Positions 26,329 through 34,810 of a DNA stretch of 64,000 bases are shown piece by piece. A program made the translations under genes and the position numbers. How positions within the stretch are numbered: position 1 is the first letter of the stretch; each line of letters begins with the position of its first letter. The notes below the pieces were generated by a model. It saw only the letters and a list, made by a program, of their open reading frames with translations. It was not told the origin of the DNA and ran no database searches. Location: positions 3,968,001 to 4,032,000 of the forward strand of contig CP159990.1 of NCBI GenBank assembly GCA_040702975.1, in the 5' to 3' direction. Source of the stretch: Roseburia hominis (GTDB taxonomy: Bacteria > Bacillota > Clostridia > Lachnospirales > Lachnospiraceae).

Positions 26329-27348
26329 CTATTTAGTGTTATATCCATCCGGATTCTGGTTCTGCCATCTCCAGGAATCCTCGCACATCTCTGCGATTCC
26401 CCGCTCAGCTACCCATCCAAGCTCCTCTTTTGCCTTCTTCGCATCAGAATAACAGGTCGCAATATCGCCCGCTCTTCTCGGCTTGATTTCATACGGAAGC
26501 TCTTTTCCACATGCCTTCTCAAACGCATGTAATACATCAAGAACGGAATATCCTACCCCTGTGCCCAGATTGTAAACACATACACCAGCTTTTTCCTCTA
26601 TCTTCTTCAATGCCTTTACATGGCCGATTGCCAGGTCTACTACATGAATGTAGTCGCGCACTCCGGTGCCGTCATGCGTATCATAGTCATTTCCAAATAC
26701 ACCAAGTGCTTCTCTCTTCCCGATTGCAACCTGTGCAATGTAAGGAACCAGATTGTTCGGAATTCCCTTCGGATCCTCTCCCATCAGTCCGCTCTTATGT
26801 GCGCCGATCGGGTTAAAGTAACGAAGGAGCACCACGTTCCACTCCGGATCTGCGGTATGCAGGTCTGTAAGAATCTGCTCCAGCATCCATTTGGTCCAGC
26901 CATAAGGATTGGTGCAGGTTCCCTTCGGGCACTCTTCCGTAATCGGAATGAACGCCGGATCTCCATAGACCGTTGCGGAAGAGCTGAAAATAATGTTCTT
27001 CACGCCATGATTGCGCATCGCGTCGCACAGCGTAATCGTTCCGGCAATATTGTTCTGGTAATACTCAAGCGGTTTTGCAACTGATTCCCCGACTGCCTTC
27101 AGTCCTGCAAAATGGATAACCGAATCGATACTCTCTTTCTCAAAAATCCGATTCAGCGCTTCGATATCCCGAATGTCCTCCTGGTAGAATGTAACCGTTT
27201 TTCCGGTAATCTTTTCTACTCTCTTAAGTGCTTCCTCAGAAGCATTACAGAGATTGTCAACTACAACCACGTCATACCCTGCATCTAAAAGTTCTACACA
27301 TGTGTGACTGCCGATAAATCCGGCACCGCCTGTAACTAAAATTGCCAT
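26329..27348 (-). CDS. galE: UDP-glucose 4-epimerase
   Basis: A 339-residue NAD-dependent enzyme interconverting UDP-glucose and UDP-galactose. The Rossmann motif GGAGFIGSH is at residues 7-15. The catalytic Ser/Thr segment is [10 protein letters not shown] near 123, and Tyr-x-x-x-Lys is [12 protein letters not shown] near 149. The C-terminal [22 protein letters not shown] is typical. The gene is monocistronic, with its own terminator, and lies next to the nucleotide-sugar pyrophosphorylase gene, suggesting a shared role in UDP-sugar supply. Confidence 0.96.
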   Translation of the reverse strand: MAILVTGGAGFIGSHTCVELLDAGYDVVVVDNLCNASEEALKRVEKITGKTVTFYQEDIRDIEALNRIFEKESIDSVIHFAGLKAVGESVAKPLEYYQNNIAGTITLCDAMRNHGVKNIIFSSSATVYGDPAFIPITEECPKGTCTNPYGWTKWMLEQILTDLHTADPEWNVVLLRYFNPIGAHKSGLMGEDPKGIPNNLVPYIAQVAIGKREALGVFGNDYDTHDGTGVRDYIHVVDLAIGHVKALKKIEEKAGVCVYNLGTGVGYSVLDVLHAFEKACGKELPYEIKPRRAGDIATCYSDAKKAKEELGWVAERGIAEMCEDSWRWQNQNPDGYNTK

Positions 27349-27491
27349 GATTATTTTCCTCCTTCAATAGCTGACTCTTTTTTACCTGTAATCATCATAA
27401 CACACTTTTTCCAAATAGGGAAGACATAATTTACTAAATTTTTAAATTATTTTTACTAAATTATTTTCATGATTTAGTAAAACCATTTAAC

Positions 27492-27518
27492 AAAAGACAG
27501 GTCAAATACCTGTCTTTT
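27492..27518 (-). terminator. Terminator of the uridylyltransferase-like gene
   Basis: AAAAGACAGGT (27492-27502) and ACCTGTCTTTT (27508-27518) form a perfect 11-bp stem; a T-run follows on the minus strand. Confidence 0.8.
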
Positions 27519-27537
27519 GCTGACTATCTTTCATTTC

Positions 27538-28458
27538 TTATTCCCAAAGCTTCTCCGGATACAGACCTTCTTCCTTCATACGCTTAATAGCCTCAACGAC
27601 TACGGGTTTATCCTCTTTATAAGTCACGCCATACCATTTATCTGCACAGGGAAGCACTGCGACCGTTGCCCGTCCTTCGCCCAGCAGGGTACTGACTACT
27701 GCCGGAAGGTAATACTCGCATTTCATCGGATTTTCCGCAAGTCCCTTCTTCAGGAACGCCGGAAAGCCTGCCTGGATCTCCTCCAGAATACTGCGCGTAA
27801 AGCCCCACATATTCATAGATACCAGGGTATCCGCTGCTACCGGAACCCAAGTTGCGCCGTCATCCTCGGTATATGCGATGCCACCATCCCGCTTCTCAAT
27901 TCTGGTCCGTTCATGAATGGCAACAAGTTCGCCCATCTCATTGGTATCACAAAGTCCCCTGGATACATAACCATGATCCGTAACCGTATTCTCCAGACGG
28001 TAACCTACCATAGTATACCGATACTTCTCATCGTCCTCGTGTGTGGAAAGGTAATCATAAATTTGCTTAAATGCATCTTTTCCATAATAGTCATCTGCAT
28101 TGATTACAGCAAACGGTCCATCCACTTCCTCGATCGCACTTAAAACCGCATGTGCCGTTCCCCACGGTTTTACACGTCCTTCCGGCACCACACAGCCCTC
28201 CGGAACGTTATTTACGTCCTGGAACACATAAGCCACTTCCATCTGCTCTGCGACCCGGTTCCCGATTGCCTCCCGGAATGCCTCCTCATTTTCCTCTTTA
28301 ATGATGAAAACTACTTTTTCAAATCCAGCCCGCTTTGCATCATAGATAGAAAAATCCATGATAATATGCCCTTGGGCATCTATCGGGTCAATCTGCTTCA
28401 ATCCGCCATAACGGCTTCCCATACCTGCCGCCATGATTACTAAAACGGGTTTCGTCAT
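27538..28458 (-). CDS. Nucleotidyltransferase, UTP-glucose-1-phosphate uridylyltransferase-like
   Basis: 306 residues from the ATG before TKPVLVIMAAGMGSRYGG, with AGAGGTGG upstream; the 42-codon upstream extension is rejected. The N-terminal motif MAAGMGSRYGGLKQIDPID is the nucleotide-binding signature of sugar-nucleotide pyrophosphorylases. The second Asp motif AVINADDYYG binds metal and the sugar phosphate. It is shorter and sequence-distinct from classical GalU, and the class is often annotated only as sugar nucleotidyltransferase, so the exact sugar is inferred. Proximity to galE supports a UDP-hexose role. Confidence 0.8.
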   Translation of the reverse strand: MTKPVLVIMAAGMGSRYGGLKQIDPIDAQGHIIMDFSIYDAKRAGFEKVVFIIKEENEEAFREAIGNRVAEQMEVAYVFQDVNNVPEGCVVPEGRVKPWGTAHAVLSAIEEVDGPFAVINADDYYGKDAFKQIYDYLSTHEDDEKYRYTMVGYRLENTVTDHGYVSRGLCDTNEMGELVAIHERTRIEKRDGGIAYTEDDGATWVPVAADTLVSMNMWGFTRSILEEIQAGFPAFLKKGLAENPMKCEYYLPAVVSTLLGEGRATVAVLPCADKWYGVTYKEDKPVVVEAIKRMKEEGLYPEKLWE

Positions 28459-28575
28459 AACATACCACCTCTTCCCACTATTGATCTGCTTTGCCTCTCG
28501 TTTCTGAAACACCAGCAGCCTTATTACTCTGCCTGAATACAGTATATAAGACACAACCACTTCCGTCAAGAAAAG

Positions 28576-28620
28576 AAAGACCAATTCTACGGGAACCTCT
28601 GTCCCGCAAAATCGGTCTTT
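28576..28620 (-). terminator. Terminator of the rpsF-ssb-rpsR operon
   Basis: AAAGACC (28576-28582) pairs with GGTCTTT (28614-28620), extended by an inner stem GGGA/TCCC; T-rich sequence follows on the minus strand. Confidence 0.75.
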
Positions 28621-28629
28621 GTCTCTTAA

Positions 28630-28893
28630 TTAGTCCTGTACGTACGGCATTAAAGCAATATGTCTTGCTCTCTTGATCGCTACAGTAAGAGCTCTCTGAT
28701 GCTTTGCACAGTTTCCTGTGATTCTTCTCGGAAGGATCTTTCCTCTCTCAGAAACATATTTCTTTAATTTTGCTACATCTTTATAATCGATCTCGTTGTT
28801 CTCTTTTCCACAGAACACGCAAACTTTTTTTCTTCTGCGTCCGCCTCTTCTCTTCATCGGAGAATCCGGTCTGTTTCCCTTTTCGAATGCCAT
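28630..28893 (-). CDS. rpsR: 30S ribosomal protein S18
   Basis: 87 residues from the ATG with AAAGGAGATGTTACC upstream. The basic N-terminus ([11 protein letters not shown]) and the VCVFCGKEN motif are followed by the highly conserved [19 protein letters not shown] and [20 protein letters not shown]. The CxxC pair here (CVFC) is the zinc-type or reduced form seen in many Clostridia. It pairs with S6 on 16S rRNA. Third gene of the rpsF-ssb-rpsR operon. Confidence 0.97.
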   Translation of the reverse strand: MAFEKGNRPDSPMKRRGGRRRKKVCVFCGKENNEIDYKDVAKLKKYVSERGKILPRRITGNCAKHQRALTVAIKRARHIALMPYVQD

Positions 28894-28940
28894 GGTAACA
28901 TCTCCTTTCACTGCGCTTAAGTCCACTAAGTGCTTTCAGT

Positions 28941-29414
28941 TTAGTTAAACGGTAACTCTTCGTCAATTCCATCCGGAATGTTCATAAATCCGTCACCTGC
29001 GTCTGCCATAGGTGCCGGAGCCGGGGCTGACTGATATGGCTGATTGCCATAACTCGGTCCTCCATAAGACAGTCCACCGCCTGCATTACTTGCATTCTTG
29101 CTCTCTGCGAACTCCTGCTCCTCCACTACGACCTCAGTCGTGTAAACCTTCACGCCGTCCCTGTTGGTATAGCTTCCAGTCTGGATTCTTCCGCTGATGG
29201 TCACGCGCATTCCCTGACGGAAATAGCGTTCTGTGAACTCCGCGCTCTTTCCAAACACAACGCAGTTGATAAAATCTGCGGTCTGTTCTCCGTCGCGCTT
29301 GAATCTGCGGTCTACTGCCAATGTATATCTTGCAATAGCGAGTGCGTTCTCGCCCTGTGAATATCTTACTTCAGGATCTCTTGTCAAACGTCCCATTAAA
29401 ATCACTTTATTCAT
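28941..29414 (-). CDS. ssb: Single-stranded DNA-binding protein
   Basis: A 157-residue essential protein coating single-stranded DNA in replication and repair. The OB-fold occupies about 1-105 (MNKVILMGRLTRDPEVRYS start, FINCVVFGKSAEF, VTISGRIQTGSYTNRDG). A Gly/Pro/Ala-rich tail (about 110-145) ends in the acidic, partner-binding tip DGIDEELPFN. It is in the middle of the conserved S6-SSB-S18 operon. Confidence 0.97.
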   Translation of the reverse strand: MNKVILMGRLTRDPEVRYSQGENALAIARYTLAVDRRFKRDGEQTADFINCVVFGKSAEFTERYFRQGMRVTISGRIQTGSYTNRDGVKVYTTEVVVEEQEFAESKNASNAGGGLSYGGPSYGNQPYQSAPAPAPMADAGDGFMNIPDGIDEELPFN

Positions 29415-29427
29415 ACGTTGCCTCTTT

Positions 29428-29715
29428 CTAAGCTTCCTGTTTCACGCATAAATATCTGATCACACCGTCCATGATACGAATTCTCTGCTCGATCTCGCCC
29501 GGTGCGGTTGTATCAGATTCGAAGTGTACGAAGTAGTAATAAGCCTCTTTCATCTTCTGAATCTCGTAAGCTAATCTCTTCTTACCCCACTCATCAACGT
29601 CAGTGATGTTACCGCCGAAACGTGTTACAAGTGCTTTCACCTTTTCGATAACCTCTGCTCTGGCGTCGTCTTCGAGTTTTGCGCTGACAACAACTGCTAA
29701 TTCATACTTGCTCAT
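29428..29715 (-). CDS. rpsF: 30S ribosomal protein S6
   Basis: A 95-residue ribosomal protein forming a heterodimer with S18. The N-terminal YELAVVVSAKLEDDARAEV and GGNITDVDEWGKKRLAYEIQK followed by YYFVHFES are diagnostic. Strong AAGGAGG precedes the start. First gene of rpsF-ssb-rpsR. Confidence 0.97.
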   Translation of the reverse strand: MSKYELAVVVSAKLEDDARAEVIEKVKALVTRFGGNITDVDEWGKKRLAYEIQKMKEAYYYFVHFESDTTAPGEIEQRIRIMDGVIRYLCVKQEA

Positions 29716-29718
29716 GTC

Positions 29719-29775
29719 TTTGCACCTCCTTATGGTCTCTGGCCCCCGGTCCTGCCGGGAACAAGGAATAAATAG
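29719..29775 (-). promoter_or_regulatory. rpsF leader, possible S6:S18 autoregulatory element
   Basis: The untranslated leader on the minus strand contains CCCGGCAGGACCGGGGGCC, a GC-rich stem-loop just before the AAGGAGG site. S6:S18 leaders in other bacteria present a CCG motif in such a hairpin. The match here is by eye only. Confidence 0.35.
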
Positions 29776-29816
29776 TATATCACAATTTGGTATCTTATCA
29801 TAATTTCAAGACCAAA

Positions 29817-30011
29817 TCAAGCCTTTTTACGGATTTCCCTGGTATTTTTTTCTACGAGGCGCCTTGGCACCATGACCTGGTGCGCGCAGCCCATGCATTT
29901 CAGACGGAAATCCGCACCGACCCGCAGAATCTCCCATTCCTGGCTGCCGCAGGGGTGAGGCTTTTTCATTTTAATAATATCTCCCACTTCGAATTTCGTA
30001 TCCATTGCCAT
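29817..30011 (-). CDS. DUF951 family protein
   Basis: 64 residues, small basic protein of unknown function found next to rpsF in many Firmicutes. FEVGDIIKMKKPHPCGSQEWEILRVGADFRLKC and MGCAHQVMVPRRLVEK match the family, with a possible metal site from CGS and CMGC. GAGGAG lies eight bases before the ATG. It is probably cotranscribed with the upstream sortase gene. Confidence 0.92.
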   Translation of the reverse strand: MAMDTKFEVGDIIKMKKPHPCGSQEWEILRVGADFRLKCMGCAHQVMVPRRLVEKNTREIRKKA

Positions 30012-30045
30012 ATCCCGGACTCCTCTTTCTCTTTCTTCTCTAATG

Positions 30046-30876
30046 CTACTGTCTGACCCCTGTCTTTACCGCATGGATGACCATACGATCATTATTATTC
30101 GACTTTGTACATGTGGAAAGCGTCACTACCTGCGAACTTAGGTCCAGCTCCACTCCGGTATCATAATCTCCCGATGCCTTCGTCGTGTCAAGAAACGACT
30201 GAAATGCCGCATCATCTGCAAACTGGTAGGTATAACCTTCCGAAGTATCCTTCACCACACCTGCCGCGTAAATATGATATTTGATTTCCGCTCCGTCCGG
30301 CGTGTAGATATAAAAACACGGATATTTCTCCCAGAATTCCTTGTCCAGGTAGTCCTCCAAATCATTGAACATGGTCCCGTTGTACATATAATGTCCGTAA
30401 ATAATTGTATTCCTGTCATTAAAATCCGGGTGATTGTCCACATTTACGAAAATAGTCCCCACCGTATTATCATATCCCTTGAACGTCTTATGCAGATATT
30501 CTTCATTATCTTTGCCCTGCACGACCGGATAATTGATCACCGATGGCTCATCGAAGCGAATCCAGGCCACCACATCCGGGTTCAGCTCCCGAAGCGTATC
30601 GAAATCCACCCGGTATCTATCCTCCTCCGTATCAATGCTGACCGCTTTTTCTTCTATCTCATCATATTCATTTTCTCCCTTTTTGTAGCCGCTTTGTATC
30701 TGGACCAGTTGAAACGCCGAATAGCAAAATACGCAGACCGCAACAATAAGTATAATCGTACTGATAATTCCGCCAATGCTGGCCTTCTTCCGTCTGCCGC
30801 GGTGATACTTCTTTTTGTGCTTTCTTCTTGTCCTGTCGTCTACTCTATCATCCTCTAATCTTCTCTTTCTATCCAT
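30046..30876 (-). CDS. srtB: Class B sortase
   Basis: A 276-residue membrane transpeptidase that cleaves a sorting signal and attaches proteins to peptidoglycan or to each other. The start is chosen at ATG before DRKRRLED, with GGAGG six bases upstream. A very basic cytoplasmic N-terminus (about 1-35) precedes one membrane helix (about 38-60). The catalytic triad is visible: His in IIYGHYMYNGTMF, Cys in VVTLSTCT and Arg in NDRMVIHAV. No substrate with an NPQTN-like motif was noticed in the window. It lies immediately upstream of DUF951. Confidence 0.92.
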   Translation of the reverse strand: MDRKRRLEDDRVDDRTRRKHKKKYHRGRRKKASIGGIISTIILIVAVCVFCYSAFQLVQIQSGYKKGENEYDEIEEKAVSIDTEEDRYRVDFDTLRELNPDVVAWIRFDEPSVINYPVVQGKDNEEYLHKTFKGYDNTVGTIFVNVDNHPDFNDRNTIIYGHYMYNGTMFNDLEDYLDKEFWEKYPCFYIYTPDGAEIKYHIYAAGVVKDTSEGYTYQFADDAAFQSFLDTTKASGDYDTGVELDLSSQVVTLSTCTKSNNNDRMVIHAVKTGVRQ

Positions 30877-31171
30877 AGCTTTCCTCCGTAGCCTCCCGTT
30901 AAAAATCATTTTCCCTGTCCTGAAGTGTGTCCATTAGTCAGGCCAGGCGCCCAAGCTCTTCACCAGGTGTACCCGGCAACCCCAAATTGCCGGTTCACAA
31001 CAACGCTAACAGCAGTATAACACACTTTTTAGAGTTTTTTAATAAGAAGTTTATTGAATCCGGGAATAAAAAGCGTAAAATAACAAGTAAGATTTAACAA
31101 AGGCAGTGTAGCATCTTTTAATCGGGCCGCTATACCGCGCAAAACAATATTTTTATTATAAGGTGAGAAAT
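30877..31171. other. Divergent spacer between sortase and small membrane protein genes
   Basis: 295 bp without a gene. It contains CAGGTGTACCCGGCAAC with the inverted GTTG-type word GCAACCCCAAATTGCC (about 30962-30995), related to the small repeats near 3049-3110 and 5177-5193. Promoters for both flanking genes must lie here, but none stands out clearly. Confidence 0.5.
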
Positions 31172-31567
31172 ATGAGAGAAAAATTCATGCGTTTTATGTA
31201 CGGACGATACGGTGTAGATTCTTTTGGCAAGTTTTTGCTGGCAGCCTGCCTTGTCTGCTATCTGCTGTCCCATTTCAAATGGCTCGGAATACTTTATCCG
31301 ATTGCATTTGCACTTTTGATCTATTCTTATTTCCGAATGTTTTCACGCAACGTTTACAAACGCGCAGCGGAGAATCAGAAATATCTGGGCTATACCGCCA
31401 AGATACGAGGATTTTGGTACAAAGAAAAGAATCTGATGCAGCAGAGAAAAACGCATCACATTTATAAATGTCCAAACTGCAAACAGAAAATCCGTATTCC
31501 AAAAGGCAAAGGAAAGATTGAGATCCGGTGCCCCAAATGCCAGAATACTTTTATAAAGAGAAGTTAG
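31172..31567 (+). CDS. Small membrane protein with C-terminal zinc ribbon
   Basis: 131 residues starting at the ATG ten bases after AAGGTGAG; an upstream GTG overlaps that site and is rejected. Two closely spaced membrane helices (about 20-62, LLAACLVCYLLSHF and LYPIAFALLIYSYF) form a hairpin. A basic linker leads to a zinc-ribbon-like domain, YKCPNCKQKIRIPKGKGKIEIRCPKCQNTF, with two CxxC pairs. Such proteins are common in Clostridia but have no known function. It is monocistronic and ends at a terminator. Confidence 0.78.
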   Translation: MREKFMRFMYGRYGVDSFGKFLLAACLVCYLLSHFKWLGILYPIAFALLIYSYFRMFSRNVYKRAAENQKYLGYTAKIRGFWYKEKNLMQQRKTHHIYKCPNCKQKIRIPKGKGKIEIRCPKCQNTFIKRS

Positions 31568-31589
31568 CACAATATATCGCTGGTATTCA

Positions 31590-31662
31590 TCGGTGTGACC
31601 TAAGGCCCATCGATACCTTAATCGAATCAGAGGCGTGATTAACCCCCGTCTCTCACACCACC
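31590..31662 (+). other. Possible structured RNA element between gene and terminator
   Basis: GGTGTGA (about 31592) and TCACACC (about 31653) can close a stem around about 55 nt that contains ATCGATACCTTAATCGAAT, itself partly self-complementary. It lies between the zinc-ribbon gene and its terminator. It could equally be the remnant of a mobile element end. Confidence 0.3.
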
Positions 31663-31673
31663 TGAAAAAGAGC

Positions 31674-31711
31674 GGTCCGGGAAGTATTTGCTCCCGGACC
31701 TGTCTTTTTTT
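31674..31711 (+). terminator. Rho-independent terminator
   Basis: GGTCCGGGA (31674-31682) pairs with TCCCGGACC (31692-31700), followed by a long T-run ending at the stop of the convergent ABC permease gene. Confidence 0.85.
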
Positions 31712-32437
31712 CTAATTATCCGCACTTTTCTTCCGATACAGGCAGGCAAATGCGATAAAGGAGGCTATGATCCACACTGCGATCACGCCTGCGGCGAATA
31801 CCATTTTCCCCGTAGGTATCCCGCCCTCACTCAGCCCGTAATATAACCGGAGCATCGCTCCATACGGAGTAATGTTTGCCAAAAATCGCATCACTTTTCC
31901 CGCACCCGCAAGCATCGGCGGAAGCAGGAACAACAGCATGACCGGAAGCTGAAGCGCATTGCTGCTTGCCTGATCACGGCTCACGATTCCAATGACAGCG
32001 CTAAATACCACCGCACATATATTTCCCAGAAAACTGCACACTATATATACCGGAAGCGCTCCTATGGCAGAACCGGAGAGAAGGAAGATCAGCACATTGC
32101 CCAGCATGACGATCACGGTCGTCACCACCATCTTTGACAGGAAGAATTCCATCGCGCTCACGTTAGAGAGAATCAACGTCCTGAGCGTAAATTTCTCCTT
32201 TTCCTCCGCGATAGAGGTAGCCGGAATAATCAGGGCGCACATACTGGAATTGATCGTAAGTCCCAGAGACAATATAAAATCACTCAGTTCTCCCACCAGA
32301 TTCGGAATGTGAATAAACTTATACAGCACTACAAAAAGAAGCGGTATCATACTGCATACGATAAGCGATGGATTTTTAAAGTAATCTATGAAATCCTTTC
32401 TACATAATGTGTATACTTTCCTCGTTGAAATACTCAT
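31712..32437 (-). CDS. ABC-2 type transporter permease
   Basis: A 241-residue integral membrane subunit. Six hydrophobic segments are visible (for example LIVCSMIPLLFVVLYKF, VTTVIVMLGNVLIFLL, YIVCSFLGNICAVVFSAVIG, LQLPVMLLFLLPPMLAG, VIAVWIIASFIAFACL). It overlaps the ATPase gene by one base (shared 32437), forming an obligate pair. Members of this class export antimicrobials, lipids or drugs; the substrate is unknown. The LytTR regulator upstream likely controls it. Confidence 0.85.
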   Translation of the reverse strand: MSISTRKVYTLCRKDFIDYFKNPSLIVCSMIPLLFVVLYKFIHIPNLVGELSDFILSLGLTINSSMCALIIPATSIAEEKEKFTLRTLILSNVSAMEFFLSKMVVTTVIVMLGNVLIFLLSGSAIGALPVYIVCSFLGNICAVVFSAVIGIVSRDQASSNALQLPVMLLFLLPPMLAGAGKVMRFLANITPYGAMLRLYYGLSEGGIPTGKMVFAAGVIAVWIIASFIAFACLYRKKSADN

Positions 32438-33279
32438 TAGAATTCCCTCCCTGTCAGTTTTAAAAAGATTTCCTCCAAATTCGGTTCCTTAGAATGGATC
32501 GTCAGACACTGTCCCGTCTCCAGAAGCCGCCCGATCTCGCCTGCGCTATCCGGGCCTTTCTGAAACACCAGTTTTTCCCGTTCTTTGGTAAGAACCTCAA
32601 TCGCATCTTCCGAATGTGCAAGTTTAAGCTCCTCCGGCGATCCCTGGGCGATCAGATGCCCCTGGTTCAGGATTCCGATGCGTCCGCAGAGTTTATCCGC
32701 CTCTTCCATGTTATGAGTCGTCAGGAAAATCGTGGTGCCCCCGGCATTTAACCCGAGCAGCATCTTGTGTACCTCCTGAATCGTCGCCGGATCCAGGCCG
32801 CTGGTCGGCTCATCTAAAAAGAGAAGCGCCGGACGGTGGAGAACTGCCTGTGCGAGCAGCGCTCTCTGTCTCATGCCTTTGGAACATTTCTTAATCAAGG
32901 TTTTTCGTTTCTCATATAAATGAACCATTTTCAGGATCTGTTCCACCACTTTGGGGTCTGTACCGCGAAGAGCCGCAAAAAATTTCAGATTATCTTCTAT
33001 ACTCATTCTTTCGTAAAGTCCGTTGGTATCCGACAAAATTCCTATCTGTTCATACTCTTTGCGCTCCACCTTATCTATATTCTTTCCAAAGATCCTGATC
33101 TTCCCGCTCTTTCGATGTAATTGTTTCGTGAGCAGCTTCATCGTAGTCGTTTTTCCTGCTCCGCTTGGTCCTAAAAAACCGTAAATTTCTCCTGCCATCA
33201 CCTGAAAACTTAGGTGATCTATGGAAAATGCATCTCCAAAACTCAAACAAACATCTTCCAAATAAAGCATTTCTTTCAT
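32437..33279 (-). CDS. ABC transporter ATP-binding protein
   Basis: 280 residues, energising partner of the adjacent permease. Walker A GFLGPSGAGKTTT lies near residue 35, the signature is SKGMRQRALLAQAV (a CSKGM variant of LSGGQ), Walker B is ALLFLDEPTSGLDP and the H-loop is FLTTHNMEEAD. The substituted signature is common in ABC-2 type ATPases of the drug/bacteriocin-resistance group. AAGGAGGAGAC precedes the start. Confidence 0.93.
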   Translation of the reverse strand: MKEMLYLEDVCLSFGDAFSIDHLSFQVMAGEIYGFLGPSGAGKTTTMKLLTKQLHRKSGKIRIFGKNIDKVERKEYEQIGILSDTNGLYERMSIEDNLKFFAALRGTDPKVVEQILKMVHLYEKRKTLIKKCSKGMRQRALLAQAVLHRPALLFLDEPTSGLDPATIQEVHKMLLGLNAGGTTIFLTTHNMEEADKLCGRIGILNQGHLIAQGSPEELKLAHSEDAIEVLTKEREKLVFQKGPDSAGEIGRLLETGQCLTIHSKEPNLEEIFLKLTGREF

Positions 33280-33425
33280 CTTGTCTCCTCCTTGCTCCTA
33301 TGCTTTTCTTTGCAGCTGGTCCGCACCTTTAAGTGAAGCGAAAACACTTGCACTCTTGCGCTGATATGTTTTTTGGTGCCTCGCTGCTTTCTGCTGCCAG
33401 CATATCACACCTCGGAGAAAATTCA

Positions 33426-33471
33426 ATAGAATCCGTCTATACAGAACCTTTCTGTGATAAACGGATTCTAT
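33426..33471. promoter_or_regulatory. Hairpin between the LytTR regulator and ABC genes
   Basis: ATAGAATCCGT (33426-33436) and ACGGATTCTAT (33461-33471) form a perfect 11-bp inverted repeat. The T-run is on the plus-strand side, opposite to transcription of both flanking genes, so it may be an operator or attenuator rather than a terminator. Confidence 0.45.
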
Positions 33472-33514
33472 TTTTCGATGAATGGAGCCCCAGGGAGGAC
33501 AAATGGAGACCTTT

Positions 33515-34429
33515 TTACCAGTGGAACGTCTCCTTCATATCCTCAATTCTGCCTTTCGACAGGGGAATCTGACTGTGCTCCGCATTATTCAGGATCAAAA
33601 CATAACTGTTCTTTGTCCATTTTTCAAACCGTTCCACCTTCTGGACATTTACCAGATAGGAACGATGGCATCGGAAGAACCCTGATTTCTTAAGTGTCTC
33701 CTCCAATTCATACATTGTCTGCTGGGTCTGGAACAGAGTCCCCCTGACAGACAGATACGTGCATTTGTTCAGGCTTTCTATGTAATCAATATCCTTCGGT
33801 TCAAACAGGAGGGTGCTGTTTCCGGATTTGGCGGGAATCTTTAGTATTTCCATTTCCTGTTCCCCGGTATCCTCCTCTTCCTCCTCATGCTCCACCTCAT
33901 GAAAACGATCGTCTTCTATATAAAAGGCTGTTCCCGGCATCAAAAGCGCATGTCTGAGGGACGAGTTGGTCGTAATAAAGTGAACGCCCTCTTCACTGCT
34001 TTGCTCCACCCAGGTCAGTACCCGTTTCATATCCGGCTCACTTAAATTAAGAAGCGGTTCTTCCAGGAAACATACCCCGGCGCGCTGCATACTGACTCTG
34101 GCGATTCCCACCTTCACATAGTCTCCCGGCTTTAACGCATTCATCTTCCTGCCTTTGATCTCACCTAATCCGAACTGTTCCATCACGGATTCCACGGATT
34201 CCTTTGCATCTAAAATGTCATGAAAAAATCTCACATACTCCCGTACGCTCATACGATCATAGCCCTTGTCTTTCAAAGTCACAAACGCCACTGAACCGGG
34301 AGAGGACTTTTCTATCACATAATTTAAAAACTCTTCCGACTTTTCCCGGTTACATTCCACATGAATGCTTCCATGTTCCGAAAGACTTTTTATAAGCTCC
34401 GAAGCAGAGCTGTAAACCTTCGTACTCAA
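33515..34429 (-). CDS. LytTR regulator fused to a degenerate ABC ATPase-like domain
   Basis: 304 residues in two parts. Residues about 1-185 resemble the helical and Walker B half of an ABC ATPase: YDRMSVREYVRFFHDIL, MNALKPGDYVKVGIARVSMQRAGVCFLEEPLLNLSEPD and HFITTNSSL correspond to the Q-loop region, signature, Walker B and H-loop. No Walker A is present, the signature LSGGQ reads LKPGD and the H-loop His is lost, so it should not hydrolyse ATP. After an acidic linker (EHEEEEED) comes a LytTR DNA-binding domain (about 200-304, DIDYIESLNKCTYLSV, FFRCHRSYLVNVQKVE). It lies upstream of an ABC-2 transporter and probably regulates it. The stop is about 235 bp before the ATPase start. Confidence 0.82.
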   Translation of the reverse strand: MSTKVYSSASELIKSLSEHGSIHVECNREKSEEFLNYVIEKSSPGSVAFVTLKDKGYDRMSVREYVRFFHDILDAKESVESVMEQFGLGEIKGRKMNALKPGDYVKVGIARVSMQRAGVCFLEEPLLNLSEPDMKRVLTWVEQSSEEGVHFITTNSSLRHALLMPGTAFYIEDDRFHEVEHEEEEEDTGEQEMEILKIPAKSGNSTLLFEPKDIDYIESLNKCTYLSVRGTLFQTQQTMYELEETLKKSGFFRCHRSYLVNVQKVERFEKWTKNSYVLILNNAEHSQIPLSKGRIEDMKETFHW

Positions 34430-34432
34430 AAC

Positions 34433-34780
34433 CTAAATTACCTCTTTCCATGCTGCTTCTTTAAAACCCGGGATTGCAAAATCCTCCCCTACCAGAATCG
34501 GGCGCTTTACCAGCATACCGTCGGTGGTAAGCAGCTCATACTGCTCCTCCTCCGTCATATTCGGCAGCTTGTCCTTAAGCGCCAGTTCTTTATATTTCAT
34601 ACCGCTGGTATTAAAAAAACGTTTCAGCGGAAGCCCGCTCTTCTTATGCCAGGATTTTAATTCATCAATCGTCGGATTTTGCTCCACGATATGCCGGGAC
34701 GTAAAATCCACCTCGTTTTCAACAAGCCATTTCTTTGCCTTCTGACAGGTACTGCACTTTGGGTATTCTACAAATAACAT
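34433..34780 (-). CDS. ArsC/Spx-family thioredoxin-fold protein
   Basis: 115 residues from the ATG with GAGGAGG eight bases upstream. The thioredoxin-like fold carries the CxxC motif YPKCSTCQKAKKWL near residue 8. LLTTDGMLVKRPILVGEDFAIPGFKE is typical of the ArsC/Spx/MgsR family. It could be an arsenate reductase-like oxidoreductase or an Spx-type regulator; lacking other ars genes, I do not choose. The gene end is three bases from the LytTR gene start, so the HAD-ArsC-LytTR genes may be one transcript. Confidence 0.85.
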   Translation of the reverse strand: MLFVEYPKCSTCQKAKKWLVENEVDFTSRHIVEQNPTIDELKSWHKKSGLPLKRFFNTSGMKYKELALKDKLPNMTEEEQYELLTTDGMLVKRPILVGEDFAIPGFKEAAWKEVI

Positions 34781-34810
34781 TTCTTTGTCCTCCTCTATTT
34801 TCATCACATA

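Noticed and set aside
28360..28385. ATGCCCTTGGGCAT, similar to the dispersed repeat core
   Set aside because: It is part of conserved coding sequence (PIDAQGHI) of the uridylyltransferase-like gene; the flanks do not match the repeat.
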